A DNA stretch of 64,000 bases from Fructilactobacillus lindneri DSM 20690 = JCM 11027 (GTDB lineage: Bacteria > Bacillota > Bacilli > Lactobacillales > Lactobacillaceae): the NCBI RefSeq assembly GCF_002907375.1, contig NZ_MIYK01000016.1:59907-123906 (forward strand), written 5' to 3'. Of this stretch, positions 16,168 to 26,154 are shown one piece after another (position 1 is the stretch's first letter; each line of letters starts with the position of its first letter). Below the pieces are notes generated by a model. That model saw nothing but the letters and a program-made list of their open reading frames with translations, did not search any database and had not been told where the DNA came from. The translations under genes and the position numbers were made by a program.

Positions 16168-17706
16168 TTAATCTTTAACTTGTTTGATAGTATCAATCAC
16201 TGTACCATCACGGTATTCAACGATACCAACTGTGTTATCGTCAAACTTCAATGGTTCTTCTTTACCAACAATTTTTTCAGCTTTTTCAGCTAATTCATCA
16301 ATTGTGCAAAGATCAATTCCAGGGACATTCTTAAGTTGATCAATCAACTCTGGACGGTTAGGGTTAACTGCGATTCCGCGTTCAGTAACCAAAACATCAA
16401 TTGAATCACCAGGAGTAACAGCAGTTCCAACACTCTTAACTACTGAAGGAATCCGACCACGAACTAAGGGAGCACAAATGATTGTTAACTTAGCAGTTCC
16501 GGCATCTTGATGTCCACCAACAGCACCACGAATCATGCCATCTGCACCAGTTAAGACGTTAACGTTGAAATCAGTATCGATTTCAAGCGCACTAAGGATT
16601 GCAACATCTAATTGGTCAACCATGGCACCCTTATTATCAGGATCAGCGTACCATGAAGCACTAATTTCTTGTTGGTTCTTATTATCTTTCATTGATTGAG
16701 CAGCGGCTTTATCAAAGTCTTGCACATCCATTAATTTATTAATTAAACCTTCTTCAAGCAAGTCCACCATTGGCTTAGTAATACCGCCAAGACCAAATGA
16801 AGCATGAATGTTTTGTTCAATCATAGCTTTTCTTAAGTATCTAGTAACAGCCAAAGCAGCTCCACCAGAACCAGTTTGGAATGAAAATCCTTCTTTGAAA
16901 TAAGAAGAGTTAGTAATTACATCACTAACCAAGTTAGCAATCTTCAAGTTCTTAGGATCAGTAGTAAATCTAGTAGCACCAGAACCAATCTTGTCAGGAT
17001 CTCCAACTTTATCCACTTCAACTACGTAATCAACCATTGTTTGGTTAATTGGAGCTGGAGTATTAGGGTAGTCAACCAAATTATCAGTTAATAACACCAC
17101 TTTGTCGGCATAATTAGCATCCATTAAGGCATAACCTAATGAACCAAAAGCTTCTTCTCCGTACATTCCGTTAGCATTACCACAACGGTCAGCATTTGGA
17201 ACCCCTAAAAAGGCAACATCAATCTTAATGTCTCCTTCTTCAATGGCACGAGCACGACCACCATGAGAACGGAAAATAACTGAATCTTTTAAGATTCCAT
17301 GAGAAACTTCTTCTCCCAATGAACCACGCATCCCCGAAGTAGTGATGTTAGTAACTGTACCATTTTTGATAGCTTCAATGGCAACATCGTTCATGGCACC
17401 AGTCAAAGATGATGGTGCTAAAGTTAAGTTTTTAATTCCCAAGTCCATAATAATTTTCATAACTTGGTTAAAGACAAAGTCACCATTTCTAAAATGATGA
17501 TGGAATGAAATTGTCATGCCATCTTTGACATTATCTTGAACGATTTTTTTCAAATCATTGGTAACTTTATCATCACCATTAGAAACTCTAACCTTAGGAG
17601 CGGTTCTTTGTACAATTGGATGACCAATCACAGTAGTTTCAAAAGGTTTTAAGTTAAGTTTTTCCATTAGAGTTTCAGGTAATACACGACCTAATTTATT
17701 TTCCAA
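16168..17706 (-). CDS. citF: Citrate lyase alpha subunit (citrate:acetyl-ACP transferase)
   Basis: The 512-residue alpha subunit swaps acetyl for citryl on the acyl carrier protein CitD, the first half of the citrate lyase reaction (citrate to acetate and oxaloacetate). It begins [18 protein letters not shown] and carries the family phrases [29 protein letters not shown] and [18 protein letters not shown]. The length matches CitF (about 505-515). The TTG start has AGGAGGG 8 bp upstream and overlaps the citE stop by 11 bp. No irregularity is seen. Confidence 0.97.
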   Translation of the reverse strand: MENKLGRVLPETLMEKLNLKPFETTVIGHPIVQRTAPKVRVSNGDDKVTNDLKKIVQDNVKDGMTISFHHHFRNGDFVFNQVMKIIMDLGIKNLTLAPSSLTGAMNDVAIEAIKNGTVTNITTSGMRGSLGEEVSHGILKDSVIFRSHGGRARAIEEGDIKIDVAFLGVPNADRCGNANGMYGEEAFGSLGYALMDANYADKVVLLTDNLVDYPNTPAPINQTMVDYVVEVDKVGDPDKIGSGATRFTTDPKNLKIANLVSDVITNSSYFKEGFSFQTGSGGAALAVTRYLRKAMIEQNIHASFGLGGITKPMVDLLEEGLINKLMDVQDFDKAAAQSMKDNKNQQEISASWYADPDNKGAMVDQLDVAILSALEIDTDFNVNVLTGADGMIRGAVGGHQDAGTAKLTIICAPLVRGRIPSVVKSVGTAVTPGDSIDVLVTERGIAVNPNRPELIDQLKNVPGIDLCTIDELAEKAEKIVGKEEPLKFDDNTVGIVEYRDGTVIDTIKQVKD

Positions 17707-18610
17707 TGTAATGACCCTCCTTGTCTACGAGTCCTGATGCTTGAGCTAATTTCATAACACGTTCAGCACGCATTACAACTGGACGGTCAACCATTTGACC
17801 GTTCATTGCAATTACACCTGAACCAGCTTGATGAGCTCTTTCGATAGCAGCAATTACGTTTTGAGCATTCTTAATTGCTTCTTTTGATGGTTCAAAGACT
17901 TTATCAATCACTGGAATCTGACGAGGATTAATAACTGATTTACCATCGTAACCCAATTCATGAATGTATTCAGTTTCATCAATTAAGCCTTGAGTATTGT
18001 CAACATCGGTATAAACCGTATCAAAAGCAGCAATATCAGCGGCACGTGCAGCATTAATAATCATGTTACGAGCAAATTCAAGTTCTTTACCATTAGGGTA
18101 ACGATGAGTTTGCATATCAGTGGTGTAATCTTCGGCTGATAAAGCAACCCCGATCATACGATCAGAAGATTTTGCAATTTCTGGAACGTTTAAGACCCCT
18201 TCGGCACTTTCGATGGCAGCCATCAAATGAGTTGTCCCAACGGGAATCCCAAATTCTTTTTCAGCTGCAACAACGAGGTTTTCCATTTCTTTAACCATGT
18301 CGGCGTTTTCAGTTTTAGGAATTCGGATAACATCGATTCCAGCCTTAACCATTGCTTTAACATCTGCTTCAAAGAAGTCGGTGTCTAAACCATTAGTTCT
18401 AACAACTAATTCGGCATCGCCATAATCAACAGTTGTCAATGCTTCGTAAACTAAGTTTCTTGCAGAATCTTTTTCAGCAAGTGAAACTGAATCTTCCAAA
18501 TCAAACATGATTGAGTCTGCACCATAAATACCGGCATCTTTAATCATACCAGCGTTATTACCAGGAACAAACATCATGGTTCTACGCAAACGATCTTTTT
18601 TAAAAGCCAT
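17696..18610 (-). CDS. citE: Citrate lyase beta subunit (citryl-ACP lyase)
   Basis: The 304-residue beta subunit cleaves citryl-ACP to oxaloacetate and acetyl-ACP. The HpcH/HpaI-type TIM barrel is recognised by [15 protein letters not shown] at the N-terminus, [17 protein letters not shown], and [13 protein letters not shown]. The Mg-binding Glu and Asp residues are present. The start at 18610 is chosen because GGGAGG lies just upstream and the TAATG arrangement overlaps the citD stop by one base. The longer frame would add five codons that contain the ribosome binding site. Confidence 0.96.
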   Translation of the reverse strand: MAFKKDRLRRTMMFVPGNNAGMIKDAGIYGADSIMFDLEDSVSLAEKDSARNLVYEALTTVDYGDAELVVRTNGLDTDFFEADVKAMVKAGIDVIRIPKTENADMVKEMENLVVAAEKEFGIPVGTTHLMAAIESAEGVLNVPEIAKSSDRMIGVALSAEDYTTDMQTHRYPNGKELEFARNMIINAARAADIAAFDTVYTDVDNTQGLIDETEYIHELGYDGKSVINPRQIPVIDKVFEPSKEAIKNAQNVIAAIERAHQAGSGVIAMNGQMVDRPVVMRAERVMKLAQASGLVDKEGHYIGK

Positions 18611-18903
18611 TAGAGTGCCTCCCATGCTGGTTCTTCGCTATTTCCAAGTGCTCGTTGAATTGCAGTAATGGCACGTGCCTTAATTACACAATCCAAAGCG
18701 CCTTGATCGACAGCCTTAATATTTACATTATCTAATTGGAAATCACTAGCTACTTTTTTGATAGTAGCAATAATATCATCACCAAAACGTTCCTTAACGT
18801 CAGAAGTTAAATCGATGTTGACACCGTTAGTACCTTTACTAACCGTAATTTGAATATCTGATGATTCAAGAGTGCCATCCATGGCAGTTTTCTTAATTTC
18901 CAT
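18610..18903 (-). CDS. citD: Citrate lyase acyl carrier protein (gamma subunit)
   Basis: A 97-residue carrier protein with the MEIKKTAMDGTLESSDIQI start. Ser14 in the LESSD motif is the attachment point for the phosphoribosyl-dephospho-CoA group made by CitG and CitX. ATG 18903 is chosen on family N-terminus; an in-frame TTG at 18906 is equally well spaced from AAAGGA. It overlaps the end of citC by 11 bp and abuts citE, a fully coupled cistron. Confidence 0.95.
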   Translation of the reverse strand: MEIKKTAMDGTLESSDIQITVSKGTNGVNIDLTSDVKERFGDDIIATIKKVASDFQLDNVNIKAVDQGALDCVIKARAITAIQRALGNSEEPAWEAL

Positions 18904-19942
18904 CAATCTTCATTCCTTTCTTAATCCGATCCTGTAGTTCGCCTAAATGATTTTCAATAAAATCATAGGTAGAAGTTGGAACAATATTCCTTATACTACT
19001 AATATTATCATTTTTTATTGCTAATCGAACAGTTCGTGCTGAAATAATGTCGCCGCTTCCGTTTTCTTTTCGCGGAATCACTTCCACTTTGACTTCTGGA
19101 GGCAATACGTCTCTCAATACCTCATTATAAACGTCTGTCGTTTTTGATTCAGGTTCGGTACCTAGAAAACGAGTTTTAATATTAAGATTTTTCGCAATCC
19201 ATTCCTTGAATACCAAAGCATCAATTGTCGTTTGATAAACTACTTTACTCTTATCCGATTTTAAAAAATAAGAAGGAAAAGTTGCATAACTAACTAAATA
19301 GTCGCCTCCGGATACTACTTCGACATTTTCCAAATCTTTCGTGCCTTCTTTGACTAATTCCAGTCGCTCTTTGGAATTAAACAAAGACTTATCGGTACTT
19401 ACCACAAAAACGTAGACATGTTTGCTGCGTTTAGCAGCTGCTTCTACCAAGTAGCGATGACCGAGTGTAAAAGGATTTGCATTCATCACAATGGCAGAAA
19501 TATCATCACCTGCTAGATGTGGAATCTCAGCCAGGTAATCTTTGATATTATAGTTCCCGGTTTCTAAAAAGGCCGCATTTTCGCTTTGGACGATTTCACT
19601 AAATCCAACATGTTGGAAACTTTTGGAATATTGAGGTTTCGTGAACACAAATACATGAAAAACTCCCAATTGGCCCAATCTAGTTAATAGGGAAGATACA
19701 ACTTTATTGAAATAAACCCCATTACTAGTATCTTTATGACAAACTCCAATATATTTCAAAATGTTTTCCGAATAAGACCCGGTTCCAACTAATTTGTCTC
19801 CTTCGAAGAGACCAATTGTACCATCTAGCGGATCAACTTCTGCACCGGAAAAATTAGCGATTCCTAATGATTCTAAAAAGTTTTTCCACTCTTCAAATTC
19901 ATCTGGATTAGCTAAATTAATGTCTCTAATCTGTGCATCCAT
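18893..19942 (-). CDS. citC: [Citrate (pro-3S)-lyase] ligase
   Basis: A 349-residue enzyme that activates citrate lyase by acetylating the thiol of the CitD prosthetic group, using acetate and ATP. The N-terminal third is GNAT-like (LFEGDKLVGTGSYS), followed by a nucleotidylyltransferase domain with NANPFTLGHRYLVEAA, whose TxGH motif binds ATP, and a later ISARTVR. The length matches CitC. It lies 18 bp after citM and is the second gene of the operon. The ribosome binding site AGGTGAT fits the ATG. Confidence 0.95.
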   Translation of the reverse strand: MDAQIRDINLANPDEFEEWKNFLESLGIANFSGAEVDPLDGTIGLFEGDKLVGTGSYSENILKYIGVCHKDTSNGVYFNKVVSSLLTRLGQLGVFHVFVFTKPQYSKSFQHVGFSEIVQSENAAFLETGNYNIKDYLAEIPHLAGDDISAIVMNANPFTLGHRYLVEAAAKRSKHVYVFVVSTDKSLFNSKERLELVKEGTKDLENVEVVSGGDYLVSYATFPSYFLKSDKSKVVYQTTIDALVFKEWIAKNLNIKTRFLGTEPESKTTDVYNEVLRDVLPPEVKVEVIPRKENGSGDIISARTVRLAIKNDNISSIRNIVPTSTYDFIENHLGELQDRIKKGMKIDGN

Positions 19943-19960
19943 GCCTAATCACCTAACAAT

Positions 19961-21100
19961 CTATTTTTTTAAATTGATGATTGAATCTGTAACAGTTTCA
20001 ACGACACCTTTATCAAAAACTCCGGGAACAATTTCGTCTGGAGTTGGATTAGGAATCATACCAGCAAGAGCGTCAGCAACTACTTCTTCGATATGGAAAG
20101 TAACTTTTTTTATCCCACTTTCAAGTAATCCCTTGAACAATCCAGGGAAAACCAAGATGTTATTAACTTGGTTAGGATATTTACTTGACCCAGTAGCAAC
20201 TACTGCGGCCCCAGCTGCTTTCGCCTTTTCAGGATCAATTTCTGGAACCGGGTTAGCTAAAGCAAAGATGATTGGATCTTTTGCCATCCGTTTTACTTGT
20301 GCTTCACTTAAAACATCTGCTACTGAAAGACCAATGAAAACATCTTGTCCGTCAATAACCTCATCTAAGGTATCGCCTTTAGCACCATTAAACTTCATTG
20401 CTAAACCAGTTTGATATTCATTGTAGTTAGAATCATAAGGTTTTACGGTTCCATCAATATCAACTAAAGTTACATTTTCAATCCCAGCTGCATACAATAA
20501 TTTACCAGTTGCAATTCCTGAAGCTCCAGCTCCATTAATCAAAACTTTTAAGTCTTTCAAATCTTTGTGAACTACTTTAGCAGCATTGATTAAGGCAGCT
20601 AAAATTACGATAGCAGTTCCTTCTTGATCATCGTGATAGACAGGAATGTCAAGTTGTTCACTCAAAATGTCTTCAATTTTGAAACACTTTGGTGCGGCAA
20701 TATCTTCCAAGTGAATTCCAGCAAAACTTTTTGAAACTGCTTTAATATTAGCAGCAATTTCTTCAGCACTCCCTTGGTCGACAGCAACTGGAAGCGCATT
20801 AACATCTGCTAAATCTTTATATAACAATGCCTTCCCTTCTACAATTGGTAATCCGGCTGCTGGACCAATGTTTCCTAATCCTAAGACAGCAGACCCATCA
20901 GTTACTAATCCAACTAACTTTCCACTCATCGTGTAAACATCTTTGAGTTCCGGATTTTTTTCAATTGCTTTAGCTACTTTAGCAACTCCTGGAGTATAAG
21001 CTAATCCCAGTTCGGTTTTGTTATCAACTGGAAATTCACTTTCAATTCCAAGGACACCGGTATGTTTCTTATGAATTTCAAAAACATTTTCTTCGGCCAT
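19961..21100 (-). CDS. citM: Malic-enzyme family oxaloacetate decarboxylase (CitM type) or NAD-malic enzyme
   Basis: A 379-residue malic-enzyme family protein. Visible are the LAYTPGVAKV entry motif, KLVGLVTDGSAVLGLGNIGP, VEGKALLYK with the catalytic lysine, HLEDIAAPKCFKIE and YHDDQEGTA with metal ligands, and the NAD loop GAGASGIATG. As the first gene of a citrate lyase operon it most likely acts like CitM, a soluble oxaloacetate decarboxylase of lactic acid bacteria that turns the lyase product into pyruvate. Sequence alone cannot exclude oxidative decarboxylation of malate. The second of two ATG codons fits GGAGGG best. Confidence 0.88.
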   Translation of the reverse strand: MAEENVFEIHKKHTGVLGIESEFPVDNKTELGLAYTPGVAKVAKAIEKNPELKDVYTMSGKLVGLVTDGSAVLGLGNIGPAAGLPIVEGKALLYKDLADVNALPVAVDQGSAEEIAANIKAVSKSFAGIHLEDIAAPKCFKIEDILSEQLDIPVYHDDQEGTAIVILAALINAAKVVHKDLKDLKVLINGAGASGIATGKLLYAAGIENVTLVDIDGTVKPYDSNYNEYQTGLAMKFNGAKGDTLDEVIDGQDVFIGLSVADVLSEAQVKRMAKDPIIFALANPVPEIDPEKAKAAGAAVVATGSSKYPNQVNNILVFPGLFKGLLESGIKKVTFHIEEVVADALAGMIPNPTPDEIVPGVFDKGVVETVTDSIINLKK

Positions 21101-21119
21101 CATAATCCCTCCATTATTT

Positions 21120-21133
21120 TGTAATCGCTTTAT
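21120..21133. promoter_or_regulatory. Candidate cre site in the citM leader
   Basis: TGTAATCGCTTTAT matches 12 of 14 positions of the consensus TGWNANCGNTNWCA. It lies downstream of the predicted -10 element, a position where CcpA blocks elongation. Confidence 0.45.
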
Positions 21134-21146
21134 TCAATACTCTGTT

Positions 21147-21176
21147 ATTATACTCACTTTATAGTGCCTTTTTCAA
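21147..21176 (-). promoter_or_regulatory. Promoter of the citM-citCDEFXG operon
   Basis: On the minus strand TTGAAA (21171-21176) and a perfect TATAAT (21147-21152) are 18 bp apart, 47 bp before the citM start. No second promoter is obvious inside the operon. Confidence 0.65.
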
Positions 21177-21186
21177 AGACAATCGA

Positions 21187-21975
21187 TTAAAGTTTTCCCA
21201 AAAAATTAAGTAATACTCGATTGAATTCTTGCGGCTGCTCCGCCATAACCAAGTGACCAGCATTATCAACGACTTCTACTGATACTTGATTTGACATCTT
21301 AGCAGTAGCCTTCCCAAATTCGGGATTAAAATAAGGCGAATTTTTGCCACAAATAATTAATAATGGACAACTTAAATGTAAGATAATATCACGCCAATCC
21401 TGGGTAGCATGATCGATTAATAAAGGATAATTCAACTCTGCATCATATGGATATTCCTGTTTTAAAGCTTGTAATTTAGCAAATAATTGATTGTCAAAAT
21501 TTTTATGCGTTGCTTTTCCAAAAGGAAATTTAAGCACTTCGTGAAAATCATCCCATCCAATATCTTTAAAGCCAAATTTCCAAGTGTCATCATTAATCAT
21601 CTTTGGACTTTGATCAACATCAATAATGGCTTTAACATGCTGGTCTCCATATAGGGAAACATAAGCAAACATGGTGGCAGCTCCCATGGAATTTCCCATT
21701 AAAATAGGGTCTTTTAAAGCTAATTTTTCAATTAATTCTTGTAAATCCTGAGCATGACGAGCCATCCGCAACCCTTTGCCAGTTCGCTCTGATTGCCCCT
21801 GATTTCGTGCATCCATGTTAATCACGCGATAGTGATGACTAACCAGCATCTCAATGGTTGCTTCCCAGTATTCTTTATAAGCTCCAATCCCCGATAAAAT
21901 GACGATTGGCTGATTATCTGGTTCGCCAAAATCATCGTAGACAATCTCAACTCCATCGTTTGTATAAAACTTCAT
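21187..21975 (-). CDS. Alpha/beta-hydrolase
   Basis: A 262-residue soluble alpha/beta-hydrolase_1 protein. The nucleophile elbow is GNSMGAAT (about residue 93), the catalytic aspartate is probably in the region around LLIICGKNSPYFNPEF, and the histidine is in DNAGHLVMAEQP near the C-terminus. Similar proteins include pimeloyl-ACP esterase-like and peroxidase-like hydrolases, so the substrate cannot be named. GGAGGAG precedes the ATG. It begins 15 bp after the mazF stop on the same strand and may be co-transcribed with mazEF. Confidence 0.85.
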   Translation of the reverse strand: MKFYTNDGVEIVYDDFGEPDNQPIVILSGIGAYKEYWEATIEMLVSHHYRVINMDARNQGQSERTGKGLRMARHAQDLQELIEKLALKDPILMGNSMGAATMFAYVSLYGDQHVKAIIDVDQSPKMINDDTWKFGFKDIGWDDFHEVLKFPFGKATHKNFDNQLFAKLQALKQEYPYDAELNYPLLIDHATQDWRDIILHLSCPLLIICGKNSPYFNPEFGKATAKMSNQVSVEVVDNAGHLVMAEQPQEFNRVLLNFLGKL

Positions 21976-21990
21976 CTGATTCTCCTCCAG

Positions 21991-22323
21991 CTAAAAGATT
22001 TGTTTAATCACATTCATAGTTTTGAAATAAACTTGTTGCGATGCTTTTTCAATGTATTGTGCATCACGCGCCCGAAAATCAAAAGTATAAAATTGTAGTG
22101 CATTTACATATCCGTCAATCTGCTTCCCGCCGACTTTAATCGAAGTTATCTTGTTCTTACGCGTATGCGTGATTGGCGAAACAGCAACTAATCCTGTCTT
22201 TTTACTGTAATCCTGATTACTTAGTACTAATGCTGGACGGCGCTTTTTGATTTCTATGCCGCTTTGCGGATCAAAATCAAGGTACATCAAATCCTTTTTA
22301 TCAGGAATATATTCTTTAGTCAT
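21991..22323 (-). CDS. mazF: MazF/PemK-type endoribonuclease toxin
   Basis: A 110-residue toxin of the PemK/MazF fold that cleaves mRNA at short sequences. Family features are DLMYLDFDPQSGIEIKKRRP (the conserved D-x-DP-G-Ex-RP pattern), LVLSNQDYSKKTGLVAVSPIT and DFRARDAQYI. It overlaps the upstream antitoxin gene by 8 bp, the classic toxin-antitoxin arrangement. It starts inside the antitoxin's last codons with a weak ribosome binding site, consistent with coupled, lower expression. It is chromosomal and directly downstream of mnmG. Confidence 0.92.
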   Translation of the reverse strand: MTKEYIPDKKDLMYLDFDPQSGIEIKKRRPALVLSNQDYSKKTGLVAVSPITHTRKNKITSIKVGGKQIDGYVNALQFYTFDFRARDAQYIEKASQQVYFKTMNVIKQIF

Positions 22324-22555
22324 CTAATTTTTCACTTCCAATTAGTCCGCCAATATCAACTTCAGTTTGTGCAAAGTCAATATCATCATAAGCTGGATTG
22401 GAAAAAATATCTCTATGAATCGGGGTAAAAATAATATCACCCTCATTAGTTTGTGAAACATAAAATTCACCATCTGGATCAATGCGAATCTCGCTAGTAA
22501 CAGGTAATTCAACCTGATCACCATGTTTAGTTGCTCTTACAATTTTTTTAGCCAT
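22316..22555 (-). CDS. mazE: MazE-type antitoxin (AbrB-like)
   Basis: A 79-residue partner of the MazF-like toxin. The N-terminal half resembles an AbrB/SpoVT swapped-hairpin domain (KIVRATKHGDQVELPVTSEIRIDPDGEFYVSQ shortened: KHGDQVELPVTSEI), and the acidic C-terminal tail (YDDIDFAQTEVDIGGL) is of the type that wraps round the toxin. ATG 22555 is chosen because GGAGGAAACT lies directly upstream; the longer frame adds four codons that contain this site. A TATAAT at 22574-22579 on the minus strand may be the promoter, and MazE-MazF pairs usually repress their own transcription. Confidence 0.85.
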   Translation of the reverse strand: MAKKIVRATKHGDQVELPVTSEIRIDPDGEFYVSQTNEGDIIFTPIHRDIFSNPAYDDIDFAQTEVDIGGLIGSEKLDD

Positions 22556-22583
22556 AGTTTCCTCCATAACTTCATTATAATAT

Positions 22584-22615
22584 AAAAAAATCGTGTAAGG
22601 TTTCTACACGATTTT
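22584..22615 (-). terminator. Terminator of mnmG
   Basis: On the minus strand ATCGTGTA pairs with TACACGAT and is followed by a run of T. It isolates mnmEG from mazEF. Confidence 0.8.
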
Positions 22616-22623
22616 CTTGAGTA

Positions 22624-24567
22624 TTATTTAGTTTTTGCAATCTTACCTTGTTGAATATAAACTCCTAAAATTGCAATATCAGATGGATTAACTCCGCTAA
22701 TTCGCGAAGCTTGGGCAATTGTTTGTGGCTGAATTTCCTTTAATTTTTGTTTTCCTTCAGTTGCAATTCCGTCAATAGCATCATAATCAATGTTTTCAGG
22801 AATCTTCTTAGATTCCATCCGTTTCATTTTTGCAACTTTAGCTTCTTCCTTTTTAATGTAACCGGCATATTTTACTCGAATTGAAACTTGTTCAATCACA
22901 CGTGGATCTAACTTATTTTCAGTTGCCGGAATAAATTCCAATAATTTATCATAATCAACATAAGGACGACGTAAAAATTGTGCTGCTAAAATGCCATCTT
23001 GTAATGGTTTATCTCCATGTGATTCAACAAACTGATTAATCTTGTCGCTTGGCTTAATGCGCAAGCTTTCCAAACGCTTAATTTCGTCTTCAACTGCCTG
23101 GCGCTTCTTTTCAAATTCAGCATATCTTTCATCCGAAATCAAGCCAATCTCATGACCAATTGGGGTCAAACGCATATCAGCATTATCATTTCTTAGTAGC
23201 AAACGGTATTCAGCCCGACTGGTTAAGAGACGGTATGGTTCGTTAGTTCCTTTGGTAACCAAGTCATCTAACAAGACGCCGATATAAGCATCCGAACGTT
23301 TTAAAATCAATGGGTCTTTATTTTGTACTTTCCGTGCGGCATTAATCCCCGCAATCAAGCCTTGTCCGGCAGCTTCTTCATAACCAGATGTCCCATTGGT
23401 TTGACCAGCAGTGAACAGTCCTTCTACTAATTTGCTTTCCATGCTAGGTTTCATTTGTTGCGGTGTAATAATGTCATATTCAATCGCATAACCCGGACGC
23501 ATCATCTGTGCATTTTCCAGACCTTTAACTGAATGGAGCATTTCCTGTTGAATTTCTTCAGGCATTGAATTAGACATTCCATCAACGTACCATTCGTCAT
23601 TACCGCGTCCTTCAGGTTCTAAGAACACTTGATGACGATCTTTATCCGCAAAACGAACTACTTTATCTTCTAAAGAAGGACAGTAACGAGGTCCAATTCC
23701 GTCAATAATCCCGTTAAACAATGGAGAACGATCTAGATTATCTCGAATTAAACTATGCGTTTTCGGATTAGTATAAGTCAACCAACAAGAAACCTGATCA
23801 CTTACTGATAAGTAATCACTATATGGGGTAGTGTAACTAAAATGACGCGGCTGTGCATCACCGGGTTGTTCTTCAGTTTCTGCATAATTAATCGTATTCC
23901 CATTAATTCGAGGTGGTGTTCCGGTTTTAAATCGTTCTAAATTAAAGCCTTTTTTCTCCAAATTTTTTGATAACTTAATGGAAGGAAGCGAGTTGTTAGG
24001 ACCAGATGAATAACGCAATTCACCAATATAAATTTGTCCTCGAGCAGAAGTCCCCGTTGCCATTACAACTGTTTTGGAATGGTAGGTTGCCCCAGTATTA
24101 GTTACTACTCCTTCTGCCTTGTGATCTTTGACTAACAAATCATCTACGATTGCTTGGCGCAAATCCAGATTAGGTTCTTTTTCAATTGTATTTTTCATTT
24201 CTTGATGATAAGCATGCTTATCGGCTTGAGCACGTAATGCTTGAACCGCCGGACCCTTTCCAGTATTTAACATTCTCATTTGAATGTAAGTTTTGTCGAT
24301 ATTTTTACCCATTTCACCGCCCAAAGCATCAATTTCTCTAACTACTGTGCCTTTTGCGGGGCCTCCAACTGATGGATTACATGGCATAAAAGCAACCATT
24401 TCCAAACTAATTGTTAATAGCAGGGTTTTTTGTCCCATCCGCGCTGCCGCTAAAGCAGCTTCAGAGCCAGCATGACCGGCACCAACTACGATTACATCGT
24501 ATTCGCCAGCATCATAGGTATGTTTAACCTCGGTTTCTTTTAATACTTCATTTTTATTTTCAGTCAT
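22624..24567 (-). CDS. mnmG: tRNA uridine-5-carboxymethylaminomethyl modification enzyme MnmG
   Basis: A 647-residue FAD protein that works with MnmE to place the carboxymethylaminomethyl group on wobble uridine 34 of several tRNAs. The dinucleotide-binding motif [19 protein letters not shown] is at about residues 27-45. Other family blocks are [31 protein letters not shown] and [22 protein letters not shown]. The usual length is about 630-640, with a short N-terminal extension here. GGAGG precedes the ATG. It follows mnmE by 32 bp, and that gap contains a parS-like site. Confidence 0.97.
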   Translation of the reverse strand: MTENKNEVLKETEVKHTYDAGEYDVIVVGAGHAGSEAALAAARMGQKTLLLTISLEMVAFMPCNPSVGGPAKGTVVREIDALGGEMGKNIDKTYIQMRMLNTGKGPAVQALRAQADKHAYHQEMKNTIEKEPNLDLRQAIVDDLLVKDHKAEGVVTNTGATYHSKTVVMATGTSARGQIYIGELRYSSGPNNSLPSIKLSKNLEKKGFNLERFKTGTPPRINGNTINYAETEEQPGDAQPRHFSYTTPYSDYLSVSDQVSCWLTYTNPKTHSLIRDNLDRSPLFNGIIDGIGPRYCPSLEDKVVRFADKDRHQVFLEPEGRGNDEWYVDGMSNSMPEEIQQEMLHSVKGLENAQMMRPGYAIEYDIITPQQMKPSMESKLVEGLFTAGQTNGTSGYEEAAGQGLIAGINAARKVQNKDPLILKRSDAYIGVLLDDLVTKGTNEPYRLLTSRAEYRLLLRNDNADMRLTPIGHEIGLISDERYAEFEKKRQAVEDEIKRLESLRIKPSDKINQFVESHGDKPLQDGILAAQFLRRPYVDYDKLLEFIPATENKLDPRVIEQVSIRVKYAGYIKKEEAKVAKMKRMESKKIPENIDYDAIDGIATEGKQKLKEIQPQTIAQASRISGVNPSDIAILGVYIQQGKIAKTK

Positions 24568-24579
24568 TTTACCTCCAAA

Positions 24580-24595
24580 TGTTTCATGTGAAACA
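24580..24595. other. parS-like site between mnmE and mnmG
   Basis: TGTTTCATGTGAAACA differs by one base from the Firmicutes parS consensus TGTTTCACGTGAAACA. It is intergenic and near oriC, where ParB loading sites usually lie. Confidence 0.7.
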
Positions 24596-24599
24596 ATTG

Positions 24600-25997
24600 T
24601 TATTTTCCAATACAGAATTTTTCAAACAGCTGATCCATTAATTCATCGTCATAACTATCACCAGTAATTTCGCCAAGGTAATCCCAAGCACTATGAAGAT
24701 CGATTTGTGCAATATCAACTGGTAGTCCACTTTCGACTCCATCAATCACTGTTTGGACGGAATCCAACGCTTGCTGCAACAAACTAATATGCCGTGCATT
24801 CGTAACCATCACGTCATTTTGGGTACTAGCAATACCTTTTGTAAAAAACAGCTTAGAAATCGTATCTTCCAGCGATTTAGTTCCATTTTCAGCAATGGCT
24901 GAAGTTTTAATGATCTCACTAGCTCCATAGTTCTGTTTTAATTCAGTAATATCTAAATGTTCATCTAAATCGGTCTTATTTAATAAAATAATTCGTTTGT
25001 TATTCTGAGTTAAGTCCAATAACTCGCGATCTTCATCGGTTAACGGCTCGTTAGCATTTAATACTAACAAAACTAAATCGGATTGTTTAATTGCATCACG
25101 AGAACGCCCTACTCCGATTTTTTCAACTTTATCTTCGGTATCACGAATTCCAGCAGTATCAACTAAATGAAGTGGAACACCCGCAACATTTACATATTCA
25201 TCAAGAACATCACGAGTTGTCCCTGGAACATCCGTTACAATTGCTTTTTCTTCATGTAATAAGCGATTTAACAAACTAGATTTCCCAACATTGGGACGAC
25301 CGACAATTGCCGTATTAAGTCCATCACGCAATACTTTTCCCTGTTGGGCGGTATCTAATAAATGATTAATATCAGTTTTTATTTCCCGTGCTCTTTCCAA
25401 CATCAATTTCGACGTTACTTCTTCAGCACCATCATATTCTGGATAATCGATATTAACTTCAACATTTGCTAGCAAATCAACAATTTTTTGGCGCAATTTT
25501 TTGATGACAGCTGATAAATTACCATCTAATTGATTCAAAGCTGCTTTACGAGCTTCATCAGTTTTTGCATCAATTAAATCCATTACCGCTTCTGATTGTG
25601 ATAAATCAATTCGACCATTTAAAAAGGCTCTTTTGGTAAATTCACCTGGTTCAGCCATTCTAGCACCGTTCCGCAGCACAATTTGTAATACTTTATTTGT
25701 CACTTGAATTCCACCGTGACAATTAATTTCAATAATATCTTCTTTAGTATAAGTTTTAGGAGCTCGCATTACCGATACCATTACTTCGTCAACTTCGCTG
25801 TTATCGTTAGCGGGATCAATAATATGCCCATAATTAATGGTATCAGTCGTAACTTGATCAAGTTGTTTCCCGCGATAAATTTTTTGTGCAATCTTTAACG
25901 CATCGCTGCCGCTAATTCTCACAATTGAAATTCCCCCAACCCCTGCTGGAGTTGAAACCGCTGCAATTGTATCGTAATCAGTCGTTATTAATGTCAT
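24600..25997 (-). CDS. mnmE: tRNA modification GTPase MnmE
   Basis: A 465-residue GTPase partner of MnmG. The N-terminal tetrahydrofolate-binding domain begins [24 protein letters not shown] central helical domain is interrupted by a G domain with [30 protein letters not shown] and NKTDLD. The C-terminus ends in CIGK with the conserved cysteine. ATG 25997 is chosen because GAAAGGGG lies 6 bp upstream; the longer frame starts with 22 unrelated codons. It is preceded by a terminator-like hairpin. Confidence 0.96.
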   Translation of the reverse strand: MTLITTDYDTIAAVSTPAGVGGISIVRISGSDALKIAQKIYRGKQLDQVTTDTINYGHIIDPANDNSEVDEVMVSVMRAPKTYTKEDIIEINCHGGIQVTNKVLQIVLRNGARMAEPGEFTKRAFLNGRIDLSQSEAVMDLIDAKTDEARKAALNQLDGNLSAVIKKLRQKIVDLLANVEVNIDYPEYDGAEEVTSKLMLERAREIKTDINHLLDTAQQGKVLRDGLNTAIVGRPNVGKSSLLNRLLHEEKAIVTDVPGTTRDVLDEYVNVAGVPLHLVDTAGIRDTEDKVEKIGVGRSRDAIKQSDLVLLVLNANEPLTDEDRELLDLTQNNKRIILLNKTDLDEHLDITELKQNYGASEIIKTSAIAENGTKSLEDTISKLFFTKGIASTQNDVMVTNARHISLLQQALDSVQTVIDGVESGLPVDIAQIDLHSAWDYLGEITGDSYDDELMDQLFEKFCIGK

Positions 25998-26032
25998 CTT
26001 TTTACCCCTTTCTTTCAATTGATTAATCGCAT

Positions 26033-26083
26033 AAAAAAAGTACCTACCCCATGTATCTTTCAATACAGGGACAAAGTACTTTC
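26033..26083 (-). terminator. Terminator or attenuator between jag and mnmE
   Basis: On the minus strand a long imperfect hairpin (CCCTGTAT with ATACATGGG, extended by GTAC with GTAC) is followed by TTTTTTT, 35 bp before mnmE. It terminates the jag transcript or attenuates mnmE; no T-box or riboswitch motif was recognised. Confidence 0.65.
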
Positions 26084-26154
26084 ACTACTTTATCTATTCA
26101 GTTACTTTCATTTGTTTTCATAATAAGATGAAAACTTACCTTTGTCAATTGAAA

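Noticed and set aside
19794..20414. 206-codon open frame on the plus strand
   Set aside because: It runs antisense across citC and citM, which are clear conserved genes; its composition is a mirror of theirs.
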